Below, piece after piece: positions 9,000 through 17,927 of a stretch of DNA of 64,000 nt; the stretch's first letter is position 1, and the number at the start of each line of letters is the position of its first letter. The translations under genes and the position numbers were made by a program. Source of the DNA: Deltaproteobacteria bacterium (lineage in GTDB: Bacteria > Myxococcota_A > UBA9160 > JAJDAL01); NCBI GenBank assembly GCA_029261875.1, contig JAJDAL010000005.1, forward strand, positions 94,882-158,881, in the 5' to 3' direction. A model generated the notes under the pieces. The model was given only the letters and a program-made list of their open reading frames with translations, was not told where the DNA came from and searched no databases.

Positions 9000-9782
9000 T
9001 TATTTTCCGCGGAAGACGCCGCGGGCGGGCAGCCAAAGGATCTCCAGCGTACCGAGGGGGTGATCGATTTCCGGCAGCCCGGTGTCGATTCGTACGTCCG
9101 ACCGATTCTCACCGTAGGTTCCGAGCAGTCGATCCCAGACCGAGAAGATCGTCCCGTAGTTGGTTTCGAGCAGGCGGGCTTCGCGGCTGTGATGCCGGCG
9201 ATGGAGGGCTGGCGTGACGAGCAGCCGACCGAGGGCTTGTTCGAACTTGCGCGGGAGATCGATGTTTCCGTGCTCGCAGAAGTTCGCCAATGCGAATACC
9301 ACCTCGAAGACGATCACTCCGGTGATCGGTACCCCCAACCCGGCGACCGCAACGAGCCGGACCGGTAGGGCGAGGAGCAGTTCTCCCGGGTGGAAGCGAA
9401 GCGCCGTGGTGACGGTGTAGTTCGCGTCGGAATGGTGGGCCTGATGGAACCGCCACAACAGCGGCAGTGCGTGGTTGGCTCGGTGCCAGAAATAGGAAAC
9501 CAGGTCCAACGCGATCACGCTGGTGGGGATCGCCAACCACGCCGATGCGGGGAACTGGTTCAGCAGGCCGACGCCGCCACCGCTGGCCCAGCGGGATACC
9601 GCACACGCGCAGCCCGCGCAGACCGATCCCAAAATGACGACGTCGAGTGCCCAGAGCCGACTGTTGGCGCGCCAACTTCCCTCGAGCTTTCGATGGGGCC
9701 GCAATCGCTGAATCCCAACCGCGACCGCGAGCGCAATGACGAACCCGACCGATTTGATGGCCTGGAATTCGAAATCCGTCAT
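9000..9782 (-). CDS. Sterol desaturase / fatty acid hydroxylase family protein
   Basis: A 260-residue membrane-bound di-iron oxygenase. The histidine clusters HRANH, HQAHHSD and HRRHHS are the iron ligands of the fatty acid hydroxylase superfamily, and several helices flank them. ATG 9782 is chosen because GGAGA precedes it; the upstream part of the frame is proline/arginine-rich. It likely hydroxylates or desaturates a lipid. It is preceded by an alpha/beta hydrolase gene and followed by a truncated globin gene on the same strand. Confidence 0.92.
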   Translation of the reverse strand: MTDFEFQAIKSVGFVIALAVAVGIQRLRPHRKLEGSWRANSRLWALDVVILGSVCAGCACAVSRWASGGGVGLLNQFPASAWLAIPTSVIALDLVSYFWHRANHALPLLWRFHQAHHSDANYTVTTALRFHPGELLLALPVRLVAVAGLGVPITGVIVFEVVFALANFCEHGNIDLPRKFEQALGRLLVTPALHRRHHSREARLLETNYGTIFSVWDRLLGTYGENRSDVRIDTGLPEIDHPLGTLEILWLPARGVFRGK

Positions 9783-9813
9783 GTCTCCAGCTCCGGCACG
9801 CCGAGTCGGATTC

Positions 9814-10779
9814 TCACGAGGTCGGTGCGGCGCCGGCGCGAAGGAACGCATCGATCGCGGTCGCGGTGCGCTCGGGCGCTTCCTCCATCGGGATGTGGCC
9901 GACTCCTTCGAACATGATGACTTGGGAATTCGGGATCATCTCGTCGAAGGTTTTGGCGTTGTCGGGGGGCGTTACGCGGTCCTGGTCGCCCCATAGGATG
10001 AGCGTCGGCAGGAGGATTTCGCGCAATCGCTCCCCGTACTGCGGCTCCCGATCCACGGTGGCGCGCAGGCCCACCGCGCGCCGATTGCCGGGATAGCGCA
10101 GGAGTTCCCAATAGCGGTCCACCATCTGCTCCGGAACGATGAAATCATCGCCCACCGCGCCTCGCAGTGATCGCTCGAAGACAGAGCGCGGCGTGATGTG
10201 TCGCGCCAACAGCCTGCCAACCGGGTGACGCACGATCCGCGCGCCAAGGTAGAGCTTTCGCTTCTCCGCATCCGGTCGCGGCGGAGCCCCCGAGGCGTTC
10301 ATCAAGATCAGGCCCGAAAGGTCGCTGGGGTTCGCCAACGCATAGCGCCACGCAACCCACCCCCCCATGGAGTTACCCGCAATCGCGAACGTTTCGACCC
10401 GCGTTGCATCGACCACCGCCGTGAGGGCCTCGAACATCCCCTGTGCGGAGTAGTCATCGCGCGGATGCGGACCGGTCAGTCCGTGGCCCGGTTGATCGTA
10501 GGAGAGGATGCGGTAGCGATCCCCTAATCTCTCGACGAGCGGTTCGAATGTGTGGATGGACGAGTTCGACCCGTGCACAAAGAGAATCGCAGGGCAATCG
10601 CGACAGCCTTGGTCGCGGTAGTGGACCGACATGCCGTTCGCGGCTTCCGCGAACCGGGGAGCCGGCCCGCCATATTTCGCGCGCATCGCCACCGGGTCGC
10701 TATCCGGCGTTCGGAGCGCGATGAAGGCGACGGCTGCTAGGCCCGCGAGGACCCCGAGAGCGATTGCGAACTTCCTCAT
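9814..10779 (-). CDS. Membrane-anchored alpha/beta hydrolase
   Basis: A 321-residue alpha/beta-fold hydrolase with an uncleaved-looking N-terminal hydrophobic anchor (KFAIALGVLAGLAAVAFIAL). The oxyanion region is FVHGSNSSIHTFEPL, the nucleophile elbow GNSMGGW, the acid lies in LILWGDQDRVTPP, and the catalytic histidine in GVGHIPMEEAP. It most resembles esterases/epoxide-hydrolase-like enzymes acting at the membrane. It is 31 bases upstream of the fatty acid hydroxylase gene, suggesting a shared role in lipid turnover (inference). Confidence 0.9.
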   Translation of the reverse strand: MRKFAIALGVLAGLAAVAFIALRTPDSDPVAMRAKYGGPAPRFAEAANGMSVHYRDQGCRDCPAILFVHGSNSSIHTFEPLVERLGDRYRILSYDQPGHGLTGPHPRDDYSAQGMFEALTAVVDATRVETFAIAGNSMGGWVAWRYALANPSDLSGLILMNASGAPPRPDAEKRKLYLGARIVRHPVGRLLARHITPRSVFERSLRGAVGDDFIVPEQMVDRYWELLRYPGNRRAVGLRATVDREPQYGERLREILLPTLILWGDQDRVTPPDNAKTFDEMIPNSQVIMFEGVGHIPMEEAPERTATAIDAFLRAGAAPTS

Positions 10780-10859
10780 GACTCGGCACGAATCCTACCA
10801 CGAGATCCGTGGCGCCGTCTTCCCGATCGAAATCGACTTCGCTGATAAACGCAACGTAG

Positions 10860-13160
10860 CTAAGGTCGTGTGGTCAGCGGTCCGTAGACGTGACGCGTAC
10901 CCGCGTCGAAATCCAACACGACACCGTATCCGTCTTCGTCGAGGATCATCACGCGGTCCCCCCATTGCGAACGCACCCAGGGGTTTTCCATCCGGGGGTA
11001 GTCGTGAAGGGGAATCTCGACGCCGTCCACTAGCAACGGATTCTCCCATCCGAAATGCATTTCGCCCTGGCTCGGGGAGTCGTAGAACACATCGTAGGCG
11101 TGGAACGCGGCGATCGAGCCGGGGACTTCGGTTACCTCGACGTCGGCACGCGCCACCGCATCGCGGAACGCTTCGAAACTTCCCCAGTCTGCGGCGCGTC
11201 CCAGTTCCACGATCCAGACGTTTTCCGCGTGATCGCGGGCCACCAGGTCGAACGATTGGGTGATCGGCCGGATCGTGGCCGCCGACAGCACCGCGAGTTC
11301 TTCGGGCGTGTAGGTTTCCCACTCGGTTTCGCGGAACGAGTAGAGCGCGACGTAGCCGTCGCCTTTGCGCCCGAAGGTCCAGGAGCCGACTTGGACGACT
11401 TCGTCGAAGTGGTCCTGGGGAAAGTACGCGTGAGTCATCAACGGGAACGAGAAGAAGCCCAAGAAGCCATTCTGTCCGCGCGCCGGTGAATAGATGTGGA
11501 TCCCGACATTTTCGTGTTGGGCCGAGCGCGGCATGGAGGCGGACCCCGTCCAATAACCGGGCTCGCCCTCGGTGCGTCCGATCCATTCGACGGGCGGTTG
11601 GCGCGATTTTCCGGGATGCGTGGTGAAGACGATGGCCTCGGTATCGAAGGTGGCCTGCCAGGCGTGGTATTCGGCGCCGTTCATGCCCTTGCGGTAGTCC
11701 TGCACCGTCGACAGCATCGAATCCGCCGTTCGATAGGTGTAGGTGTTGGCCTCCTTCAGGAAACCGAAGCCCAGCACGGCGGCGAGAGGTTGTGCGAGGC
11801 CCTGCGCAACGCTCAGGTTTGGCGGGTCCCCCAATAGGTCGCGCAATGATTTGAAGGGGCCGAACAGGTCCGTGTTCCACAGGTTGCGTTCGTCGCCCGC
11901 GGTAATGGTGATCGGGATGACCTGCCAAATCGTCCAGGTGCCGAAGCTCCACCAGAAATCGAGGTTCGCCGGGGTCACGTCGAAGTCGATTCCCGCGGGC
12001 GTACTCGAAGGAATCTCCGGGTTGGGCACCACCGGCGCGGTCTCGTCCAGGTTGATGCCGTGTCGGGAACGATCCACGAAGGTGCGCGTGTCGCGCGCGG
12101 CGCGGGCGATGACTTCCGGCAGGCGGTAGTTCTCGGTCAGGGAAAAAAAGGCTGCGCTTCGGTCGTTCCGGGAGGGGTAGCCGAGGCTGCCCGGCTGATC
12201 GAACAGCAGCTTCGCCATGGAATAGGTGTTGTCCGAGGGGCCGCGAAACTTGTCCTTCATTTCCGAACGGCCGTGGGTGACACCGAAAGAAGATGCCCGT
12301 GTGTGGAGGGCGAGGTCGATCAGCAAGGCATCGAGGATCATGGCCGCGCGCGCGCGGATCTCCTCGTCCTCGGCGAACTCGGTCAAGAGCAGGAGCGGTT
12401 CGACGTCTTTCTCGTAGTAGACGTTCGAATGAAACTCGGCGAAGCCCAAGCGGCTGCGTTCATCAAGCCAGGTCAGGATCAGACCCCGCGCGCGATCCAT
12501 GTGCTCCTGTCCCGTCATTTCGCCGGGACCCGTGCATTCGCTGGTGCGCGGGAATCCGAAAATCCAGAAGCACGCGTCCTTCATTCGTTGTCCGGCCAGG
12601 TACTCGACCGTGTAGTAGATGATGCGGTGGTTCTCCGTCCAGTAGAAGCTGTTGTCCCAATCGCGAAGCGGGTCGTCGGGGTCGGGTTGCGGCGGCGTCG
12701 GATCGGTCCAGCTGTACTTGAAGGAGAGCAAGAGCGCGCGAATCGTGTCCCACACTTCGGGCGGGGCGATCGGGTGATCCTCGTAGCGCAGCAGGAGGGC
12801 GACGAGGGTCATGGCGTTGAAGTCCCGGGTGTCCTCCAAGCGTTGCAGTTTCTCGACGATTCCCGTGAGGTGCGCCGCCGTCAGCGCGCCAACCGGCGCG
12901 CTGTAGCCCGGGTCGCGACGTTCGCGTTCCAGGTGCGCGATGGCGTTCTCGAGTCCGCCGCTGAAGGGGGCGGCCGTGGCGAAGTTGAGATATTCGAGGA
13001 CGCTCGCTTCCCAGTGGATTTCGGAGATGTGGCCCGAGACTTCGCTCGGCGTGACGTTGCGCCACTGGCAGGGCTGGGCGGCGAGGGAGACCGCGGCGCA
13101 AGCGGCCACGAGGATCAAGCCGCGATTCGAAATGCGCTTCTTCGAAATCCGCCTCCGCAT
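10860..13160 (-). CDS. Large exported protein of unknown function
   Basis: A 767-residue protein with an N-terminal signal sequence (RGLILVAACAAVSLAAQPC). The first half is rich in helical segments like an alpha/alpha barrel (WTENHRIIYYTVEYLAGQR, RLGFAEFHSNVYYEKDVEP). The second half is beta-rich (YVALYSFRETEWETY, GYGVVLDFDAGTRHVYGPL). That layout recalls polysaccharide lyases or heparinase-like proteins, but I see no diagnostic catalytic motif. The frame continues well upstream of 13160 but crosses the divergent PEP-CTERM gene, so the ATG at 13160, directly before the basic signal-peptide start, is used. It is divergent from the PEP-CTERM gene by 72 bases. Confidence 0.8.
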   Translation of the reverse strand: MRRRISKKRISNRGLILVAACAAVSLAAQPCQWRNVTPSEVSGHISEIHWEASVLEYLNFATAAPFSGGLENAIAHLERERRDPGYSAPVGALTAAHLTGIVEKLQRLEDTRDFNAMTLVALLLRYEDHPIAPPEVWDTIRALLLSFKYSWTDPTPPQPDPDDPLRDWDNSFYWTENHRIIYYTVEYLAGQRMKDACFWIFGFPRTSECTGPGEMTGQEHMDRARGLILTWLDERSRLGFAEFHSNVYYEKDVEPLLLLTEFAEDEEIRARAAMILDALLIDLALHTRASSFGVTHGRSEMKDKFRGPSDNTYSMAKLLFDQPGSLGYPSRNDRSAAFFSLTENYRLPEVIARAARDTRTFVDRSRHGINLDETAPVVPNPEIPSSTPAGIDFDVTPANLDFWWSFGTWTIWQVIPITITAGDERNLWNTDLFGPFKSLRDLLGDPPNLSVAQGLAQPLAAVLGFGFLKEANTYTYRTADSMLSTVQDYRKGMNGAEYHAWQATFDTEAIVFTTHPGKSRQPPVEWIGRTEGEPGYWTGSASMPRSAQHENVGIHIYSPARGQNGFLGFFSFPLMTHAYFPQDHFDEVVQVGSWTFGRKGDGYVALYSFRETEWETYTPEELAVLSAATIRPITQSFDLVARDHAENVWIVELGRAADWGSFEAFRDAVARADVEVTEVPGSIAAFHAYDVFYDSPSQGEMHFGWENPLLVDGVEIPLHDYPRMENPWVRSQWGDRVMILDEDGYGVVLDFDAGTRHVYGPLTTRP

Positions 13161-13232
13161 GCTCGGTTCCCCACGTTGGATTGGCACGTCAGGTAGTATA
13201 CTCGACGCGCTGGGGTGAATGCGGAGAAGCGA

Positions 13233-13931
13233 ATGATGCGCGGATACAGCGGGTGGAAGGTTGCGTTGGGGATTGCGGCGTTCCTGGGCGCGGTCTCGAG
13301 AAGCGCGGGCGCGTCGCCGGTGCGAATCGATTTCGATCTCGCGGGAAGCGAGATTCGGGCCCTGGGTGGCATGCTGACGGTGCCGCCCGACGGGACGCTC
13401 TCCACCGCGTCGCTCTTCGGCGTCTTTCCCTCCAGCGATAGCGTCGTACCCGACGCCGGCATTGCGGTGCTCGGCGTGGAGATCGGCGGCACCGTCGATG
13501 CGACGGTGTTCAATAGCGCGATCACCGGTACGTTCGACCTCGCCCTGGGCCCGCTGGCCGGTCCCTACGACGGCATGGACTCCTTCACAACAGCAGGCTC
13601 GTCCAACGCGCGCGTGGACATCGACCTCGATTGCGTGGGAGCGCTGTGTAGCGCGATCGCGGATTTCCCGATCTTCGAAAGTGGTTTTCGCGACATCGTC
13701 ACTCCCTTGTCCTTCGACTTCGAAAATCTCGCGACACCCGGGGGAGGCAACGTGGCGGCGCTCTTCGTCATCGAGCTGTCGGGAATCAGTGTCGTGCTCG
13801 ATCTTCAAGGCGCGGAGATCTCGCGTTCGGTGGTTCCCGAGCCAGGAACATCTCTGCTGGTAGCCGCGGGGTGCGTGCTCCTCGCGCTCTCGCGACGTCG
13901 CTCCCTGGTCACCGCTCGACAAGCCCTCTAG
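13233..13931 (+). CDS. PEP-CTERM sorted surface protein
   Basis: A 232-residue secreted protein with an N-terminal signal (VALGIAAFLGAVSRSAGAS), a beta-rich glycine/aspartate/serine body, and a C-terminal sorting tag VVPEPGTSLLVAAGCVLLAL followed by SRRR. This tripartite tail (PEP motif, hydrophobic helix, basic end) is the exosortase/PEP-CTERM recognition signal, which routes proteins to the cell surface in bacteria making extracellular polysaccharide. The first ATG of the ATGATG pair has GGAG about six bases upstream. No exosortase is in this window, so one should be elsewhere in the genome. Confidence 0.88.
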   Translation: MMRGYSGWKVALGIAAFLGAVSRSAGASPVRIDFDLAGSEIRALGGMLTVPPDGTLSTASLFGVFPSSDSVVPDAGIAVLGVEIGGTVDATVFNSAITGTFDLALGPLAGPYDGMDSFTTAGSSNARVDIDLDCVGALCSAIADFPIFESGFRDIVTPLSFDFENLATPGGGNVAALFVIELSGISVVLDLQGAEISRSVVPEPGTSLLVAAGCVLLALSRRRSLVTARQAL

Positions 13932-13980
13932 TCTCGGTTCGGCGCACGGCCGGTCGGGTCGAAGCGCGGGAAGGGCGTTC

Positions 13981-14937
13981 GTGTTCGAATTCAGGGAAGA
14001 CCTCATACAGTTCCTGCTCGAGCACCGGTCGGCGCCCGCTTCGGTGCTGTTCCAGACCTTCAACTTTCTCGGCGACCTCGAGGGCTACGTCCTCGTCGTT
14101 TCGCTCGTCTACTTCATGTGGGACAAGAAGCTGGCCTTCCGGCTGGCCCTGATGGCCATCGGGGCGATGCTGCTGAACCACACCCTGAAGACCCTGATCG
14201 CGAATCCGCGTCCGTTCGTTGACGCGGGCACGTGGACCGAGAAATGGGCCGTCTCTCCCGGGAAGGCCGCATCGCTGGTTTCCGAGTACTCGACACCCTC
14301 CGGTCACGCTATGGCGGGGTCCGCTTTTTACACCTACCTCTTCGCTGCCGTACAGCAACGTTGGGTACGGCTCGCGGCGATCGTGTGCATCGTATTGACG
14401 GGGCTCGCGCGACCCTACATCGGTGTCCACTACGTGGAGGACATCTTACTGGGATGGGGAGTGGGGATCCCTGTCGCGTTGCTCGCGTTCCGATACGTGG
14501 AGCGCGCCGCGGACTGGTGGAACGACCGCCCCGGTCCGCAGCAGTGGAGCCTCTTCGCCGGTTCGGGTCTCGTCTTCTGGATCGGGACCCGCATCGCCTA
14601 CTCGGAAAACCCGCACGGGCCGCCACTCGCGGTGCTGAGTTACCTCGGCCTATTGGCCGGGATCGTGTTCGCCTACCCGATCGAGGCGAAACGCGTTCGC
14701 TTCGACCCGCGGAGTTCCAGCATTGCGATCCGCCTCGTCCGCTTCGTCGTCGCCGTGGTGCTGGTTGCGGGAACCCTCGCTCTACTCGACCCGCTGTTCG
14801 CGCTCGTCAGCCCAGACCACTCGGTCCTCGGAAATCTCCTGCGAACCATCCGCTATGCGGCCGCGGGGATCGTGGGCATCCTCGGGTGTCCGTATCTGTT
14901 CGTGCGGATCGGGCTCGCCCGCGCGATGCCGGGTTAA
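13981..14937 (+). CDS. PAP2 family phosphatase, membrane bound
   Basis: A 318-residue integral membrane phosphatase of the PAP2/acid phosphatase superfamily. The three catalytic signatures are KTLIANPRPF, YSTPSGHAMAG and ARPYIGVHYVEDILLG, the last holding the catalytic histidine. They lie in the N-terminal 160 residues; the C-terminal half adds more helices, longer than minimal PAP2 enzymes. Likely substrates are lipid phosphates such as phosphatidic acid or undecaprenyl pyrophosphate. Start is GTG. It is 49 bases downstream of the PEP-CTERM gene. Confidence 0.92.
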   Translation: MFEFREDLIQFLLEHRSAPASVLFQTFNFLGDLEGYVLVVSLVYFMWDKKLAFRLALMAIGAMLLNHTLKTLIANPRPFVDAGTWTEKWAVSPGKAASLVSEYSTPSGHAMAGSAFYTYLFAAVQQRWVRLAAIVCIVLTGLARPYIGVHYVEDILLGWGVGIPVALLAFRYVERAADWWNDRPGPQQWSLFAGSGLVFWIGTRIAYSENPHGPPLAVLSYLGLLAGIVFAYPIEAKRVRFDPRSSSIAIRLVRFVVAVVLVAGTLALLDPLFALVSPDHSVLGNLLRTIRYAAAGIVGILGCPYLFVRIGLARAMPG

Positions 14938-15683
14938 GCCGAAACCCTTACCGGGGACCACAACACCACGTCGATCTGCCGGCTGAAATGCAGCAGCGCA
15001 GGCGCCCCATGAACTTCGAGCGCATGCGGAACGAGTAGATCGTTGCGGGAAAGCTCGGCATCGGCGCGCTGCAGAGGCCATGGATGGTGATGGACATCGG
15101 CCCGATACAATTCCCCACGCGGTGATTGAGCAAACAGGCAGTACCTCTCGGTCAACCAATGCTCGAGCGATCCGGGCGTACTCTCGTACGGGTCTGAGCT
15201 TGGCGCGTAGCGTGCGGAGAACTCGATGCCGCGCGGATCTGAAAGCCGGACGGAGTGATAATTGATCTCGTGGGGAAGCCCCTCGAGTGACATCCGTGCG
15301 TGAAAATACGGCAGGTGAAAAAAGCGTCGCGCGGCCCAAACGGCGAACGCGTTGGACGCATCGAGGCTCAGGAACCATACGCCCGCCCGACCCTCGAATT
15401 CGACGTAAAGCCGGAGATTCAGTTCCGGGAAAGCGGACAAGTAGGGAAGATCGGGAAGGGGACGTCGCATGACACCCTGCATTCGAAACGGAACGACACC
15501 CACCCACGAAGTCCCTTCAAATTCCTGGACCCGAAGCGGCTCCGGAACGAGAGGGCGAAGCCGCTCGGCGGGAATGGGCCAGTGGGCGAACAGCAGATCG
15601 CACCAGGATTGGCGCCAGGTCCACGGACCGTCGGGTAGCGGCCAGGGCCTGTGATCGATTCGTGAAAAGGCGGGATGCATCAT
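14934..15683 (-). CDS. DUF2071 (YqjF-like) family protein
   Basis: A 249-residue protein matching the DUF2071/YqjF pattern: WTWRQSWCDLLFAHWPIPAE at the N-terminus, WVGVVPFRMQGVMRRPLP next, then FPELNLRLYVEFEGRAGVW. The fold is related to acetoacetate decarboxylase-like proteins; function is unknown. The ATG at 15683 overlaps the stop codon of a 46-codon upstream frame, which suggests translational coupling. Its 3' end overlaps the PAP2 gene by four bases, tail to tail. Confidence 0.85.
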   Translation of the reverse strand: MMHPAFSRIDHRPWPLPDGPWTWRQSWCDLLFAHWPIPAERLRPLVPEPLRVQEFEGTSWVGVVPFRMQGVMRRPLPDLPYLSAFPELNLRLYVEFEGRAGVWFLSLDASNAFAVWAARRFFHLPYFHARMSLEGLPHEINYHSVRLSDPRGIEFSARYAPSSDPYESTPGSLEHWLTERYCLFAQSPRGELYRADVHHHPWPLQRADAELSRNDLLVPHALEVHGAPALLHFSRQIDVVLWSPVRVSA

Positions 15684-15820
15684 CGAACCAGATCGCCGCA
15701 AAGTTCGAACACCGGATTCCGAAAGGCGTCGTGTCGGTTGTCGTGGAGCTCGCCGAAATCCGCGTGGAGCAGGGGAGGCGGCGACGCCTTGGATCCGAAC
15801 AACCGGCGGAGGAGCGACAT
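15680..15820 (-). CDS. 46-residue ORF coupled to the DUF2071 gene
   Basis: A short frame starting MSLLRRLFGSKASPPPLLHA and ending in CGDLVR. Its ATG has a good GGGGAG ribosome site five to six bases upstream, and its TGA overlaps the DUF2071 start, so it is likely translated. The opening (short basic start, then Pro-rich, then FGELHDNR) looks like the first residues of a longer protein, so it may be a truncated remnant rather than a true microprotein. Function unknown. Confidence 0.5.
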   Translation of the reverse strand: MSLLRRLFGSKASPPPLLHADFGELHDNRHDAFRNPVFELCGDLVR

Positions 15821-16008
15821 GTCACTCCCCGCGATAGCGAAGTCGGACACACGGATCAAACCCAGCCGTACGCGTGACTCGCGACGCCCTCGAATTCGGG
15901 GTCTTGCTACGCGTCGACGGTTCTCGGATGCAACGCCGGTAGATGGGGCCTCGTCGGCGCGGCGTGGCGGGTTCGCTGCAGCGCGTTCATGCGCGCGGCC
16001 CGTCGCGG

Positions 16009-16254
16009 CTAGTGCTGCGGCGTGCACTCGAAGCACGGTGGGGTTGTACCCGGTAGGCATTGCGAGCGTTCGCACACGCCGAGCGGGCCGTCCGGACGCT
16101 GGCATTGGGTACCCGCTTCCGTGCAAGTCGCGGACGGAGGAGCGGACAGGAAACTCGCGTCACACGCCAGGAGCACCGCGGCCGAAAGCGGCGCGAGTAC
16201 CCAGGGGAGCCCAACGAGTCGAGCGAGTTTCGATACGCGTTTCTGCAGAGTCAT
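16009..16254 (-). CDS. Small cysteine-rich lipoprotein
   Basis: An 81-residue exported protein. The N-terminal signal ends in a lipobox-like AAVLLAC, so the cysteine is probably lipidated. The mature part has six further cysteines in about 50 residues (ATC, TQC, GVC, SQC, PPC, FEC) and is rich in Pro/Thr, suggesting a disulfide-bonded surface knot. Its ATG overlaps the sigma factor stop by four bases, so it is the last gene of the sigma factor transcript. Role unknown; position suggests a link to the signal the sigma factor serves. Confidence 0.7.
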   Translation of the reverse strand: MTLQKRVSKLARLVGLPWVLAPLSAAVLLACDASFLSAPPSATCTEAGTQCQRPDGPLGVCERSQCLPGTTPPCFECTPQH

Positions 16255-17528
16255 TGAGTCCTACACTCCGCGAGCCGGGCCGCGAGGAAAGCGCGTTCTG
16301 TTTCGTTCGTGACGTATCGAAGGGCGAGTTCGTACGCAGCCACGGCATCTTCTCCGCGGTCGAGCCGCCGGAGGAAATCCGCGCGCGTTGCGTGCAGAAG
16401 GTGGTATCGGTCGAGGCCCTCGATTCCGTCGACGAGCAGCAGGCCGGCGGCGGGGCCGAACGCGCGGCCGTGTGCCACTGCGCGGTTGAGCGCGAGCACG
16501 GGACCCGGAGTCATCTCGAGCAGGCGGTCGTAGAGTGTCGCGATGCGAAGCCAGTCCGTCGACTCGGCATGCTCTGCGAGTGCGTGCTCGGATGCGATGG
16601 CCGCCTGAAGCTGATACGGGCCGGGTCGGTTCGCATCGGCGGCCGAATCGAGTAACGCGCGCGCCTCCTCGATCATCTCGCTGTCCCAGAGGGAGCGGTC
16701 CTGCGCATCGAGCAACACGAGTTGTCCGTCGGCGCTCGTTCGTGCGCGGCGGCGCGCATGTTGGAAGAGCATCAACGCGAGGAGTGCGCGCGCTTCGGGG
16801 TCCGCTACCTCGTTGGCGACGAGGCGCGCGAGTCGGATCGCCTCGTCTCCCGTTTCGGTTCCGTCGCCCGCCGGTTCGTGCGTCGGGATGTATCCCTCGT
16901 TGAAGATCAGGTAGAGGACCGACAGGACGCCCTCGAGGCGCGTTGCCAATAGATCGTCCGAGGGGACGGTGTAGGGAATCGATGAATCGCGGATTCGCTT
17001 CTTCGTTCGCGACAGTCGCTTCTTCATCGTCTCTTCGGAGCACAGGAAGGCGCGTGCCACCTGGGCGGTCGTCAGTCCGCCAACGATCCGCAGGGTGAGG
17101 GCGACCCGCGCGCCCATCTCCAATGCGGGATGGCAGCAGGTGAAGATCAGCCGCAGTCGTTCGTCCCCGAACGCGACTCCTTCGGGCTCTGCCCGGCGCT
17201 CCTCTGCTTCCAGCTCGCGGAGCGCGCGTAGCTCGCTGCTGTTGCGTTCCCAGGTGTTCGCCCGGCGAATCCGATCGATCGCCCGTCGCCGAGCGGTGGT
17301 CACCAGCCACGCCGCGGGATGCGACGGGATTCCATCCGTCGGCCATCGCTCGAGTGCTGCGGCTACTGCGTCCTGCAAGGCGTCTTCGGCGAGATCGAAG
17401 TCCCGCAGGGACCGGAGCAGCACGGAGAGCACGCGCCCAGGCTCTCGGCCGAGTGCCTCGTCGAGGGCTTGCTGGACCGGGCCCGCGTTTCTCGGGCCGT
17501 GTCCCTCTCGCGCTCCCTCGTTCGTCAT
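16251..17528 (-). CDS. ECF42-type RNA polymerase sigma factor with long C-terminal extension
   Basis: A 425-residue extracytoplasmic-function sigma factor. Region 2 contains DFDLAEDALQDAVAAALERW and the DNA-melting segment PAAWLVTTARRRAIDRIRR; region 4 holds LTTAQVARAFLCSEETMKKR. About 200 residues follow with YLIFNEGYIPTHEP and a TPR-like tail (ALNRAVAHGRAFGPAAGL), the DUF6596-type extension of the ECF42 group. In that group no anti-sigma factor is needed and the extension is required for function. The divergent YCII/DGPF gene is the expected partner. ATG 17528 is chosen as it precedes the conserved N-terminus. Confidence 0.92.
   Translation of the reverse strand: MTNEGAREGHGPRNAGPVQQALDEALGREPGRVLSVLLRSLRDFDLAEDALQDAVAAALERWPTDGIPSHPAAWLVTTARRRAIDRIRRANTWERNSSELRALRELEAEERRAEPEGVAFGDERLRLIFTCCHPALEMGARVALTLRIVGGLTTAQVARAFLCSEETMKKRLSRTKKRIRDSSIPYTVPSDDLLATRLEGVLSVLYLIFNEGYIPTHEPAGDGTETGDEAIRLARLVANEVADPEARALLALMLFQHARRRARTSADGQLVLLDAQDRSLWDSEMIEEARALLDSAADANRPGPYQLQAAIASEHALAEHAESTDWLRIATLYDRLLEMTPGPVLALNRAVAHGRAFGPAAGLLLVDGIEGLDRYHLLHATRADFLRRLDRGEDAVAAYELALRYVTNETERAFLAARLAECRTQ
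17500..17526 (+). promoter_or_regulatory. Candidate ECF promoter for the DGPF gene
   Basis: TGTCCC at 17500-17505 and CGTC at 17523-17526 are separated by 17 bases and lie about 40 bases before the DGPF start, inside the 5' end of the sigma gene. This resembles the TGTC / CGTC-type elements reported for ECF42 sigma factors. The match is short and was found by eye. Confidence 0.3.
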
Positions 17529-17567
17529 ACTGGAAAGGGTAATCCAGCCCGCTCGAAAGGAAGCACC

Positions 17568-17921
17568 ATGGCCCAGTTCATCCTCCTGTACGCGTTCGGT
17601 CCCGAATCGCCTCCCCCGCCCAAGGCTGAGGACGAGATGCGATCGTTGATCTCGGAATACACGGTCTGGACCGAGAAGATGCACGCCGAGGGTCGATACG
17701 TCGATGGAGCCCGTCTGACCGACGTGTATACCGATCCCGGACGGACCTGCACCGGTTACGGAGACGAGTTCGTCATTACAGACGGACCGCTGGCCGAAAC
17801 CAAGGAAGTGATCGGCGGCTACGCGGTCGTGGAAGCCGTGGATTACGCCGAGGCGGCGTCACTGTGCCGGAACCATCCCGCCGCGCGCGATGGAAAGATC
17901 GCGATCCGCCAGCTGTTTTGA
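17568..17921 (+). CDS. YCII/DGPF family protein
   Basis: A 117-residue YCII-related protein. It has the family N-terminus QFILLYAFG and the signature FVITDGPLAETKEVIGGYAV that gives the DGPF family its name, in a dimeric ferredoxin-like fold. DGPF genes are the conserved neighbours and regulatory targets of ECF42 sigma factors; here the sigma gene is divergent, 39 bases away. AAGGA precedes the ATG. Biochemical role is not established. Confidence 0.93.
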   Translation: MAQFILLYAFGPESPPPPKAEDEMRSLISEYTVWTEKMHAEGRYVDGARLTDVYTDPGRTCTGYGDEFVITDGPLAETKEVIGGYAVVEAVDYAEAASLCRNHPAARDGKIAIRQLF

Positions 17922-17927
17922 CGCGCA

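Noticed and set aside
13161..14063. N-terminal extension of the 767-residue exported protein
   Set aside because: The extension overlaps the PEP-CTERM gene in antisense and has no protein-like features; the signal peptide starts at 13160.
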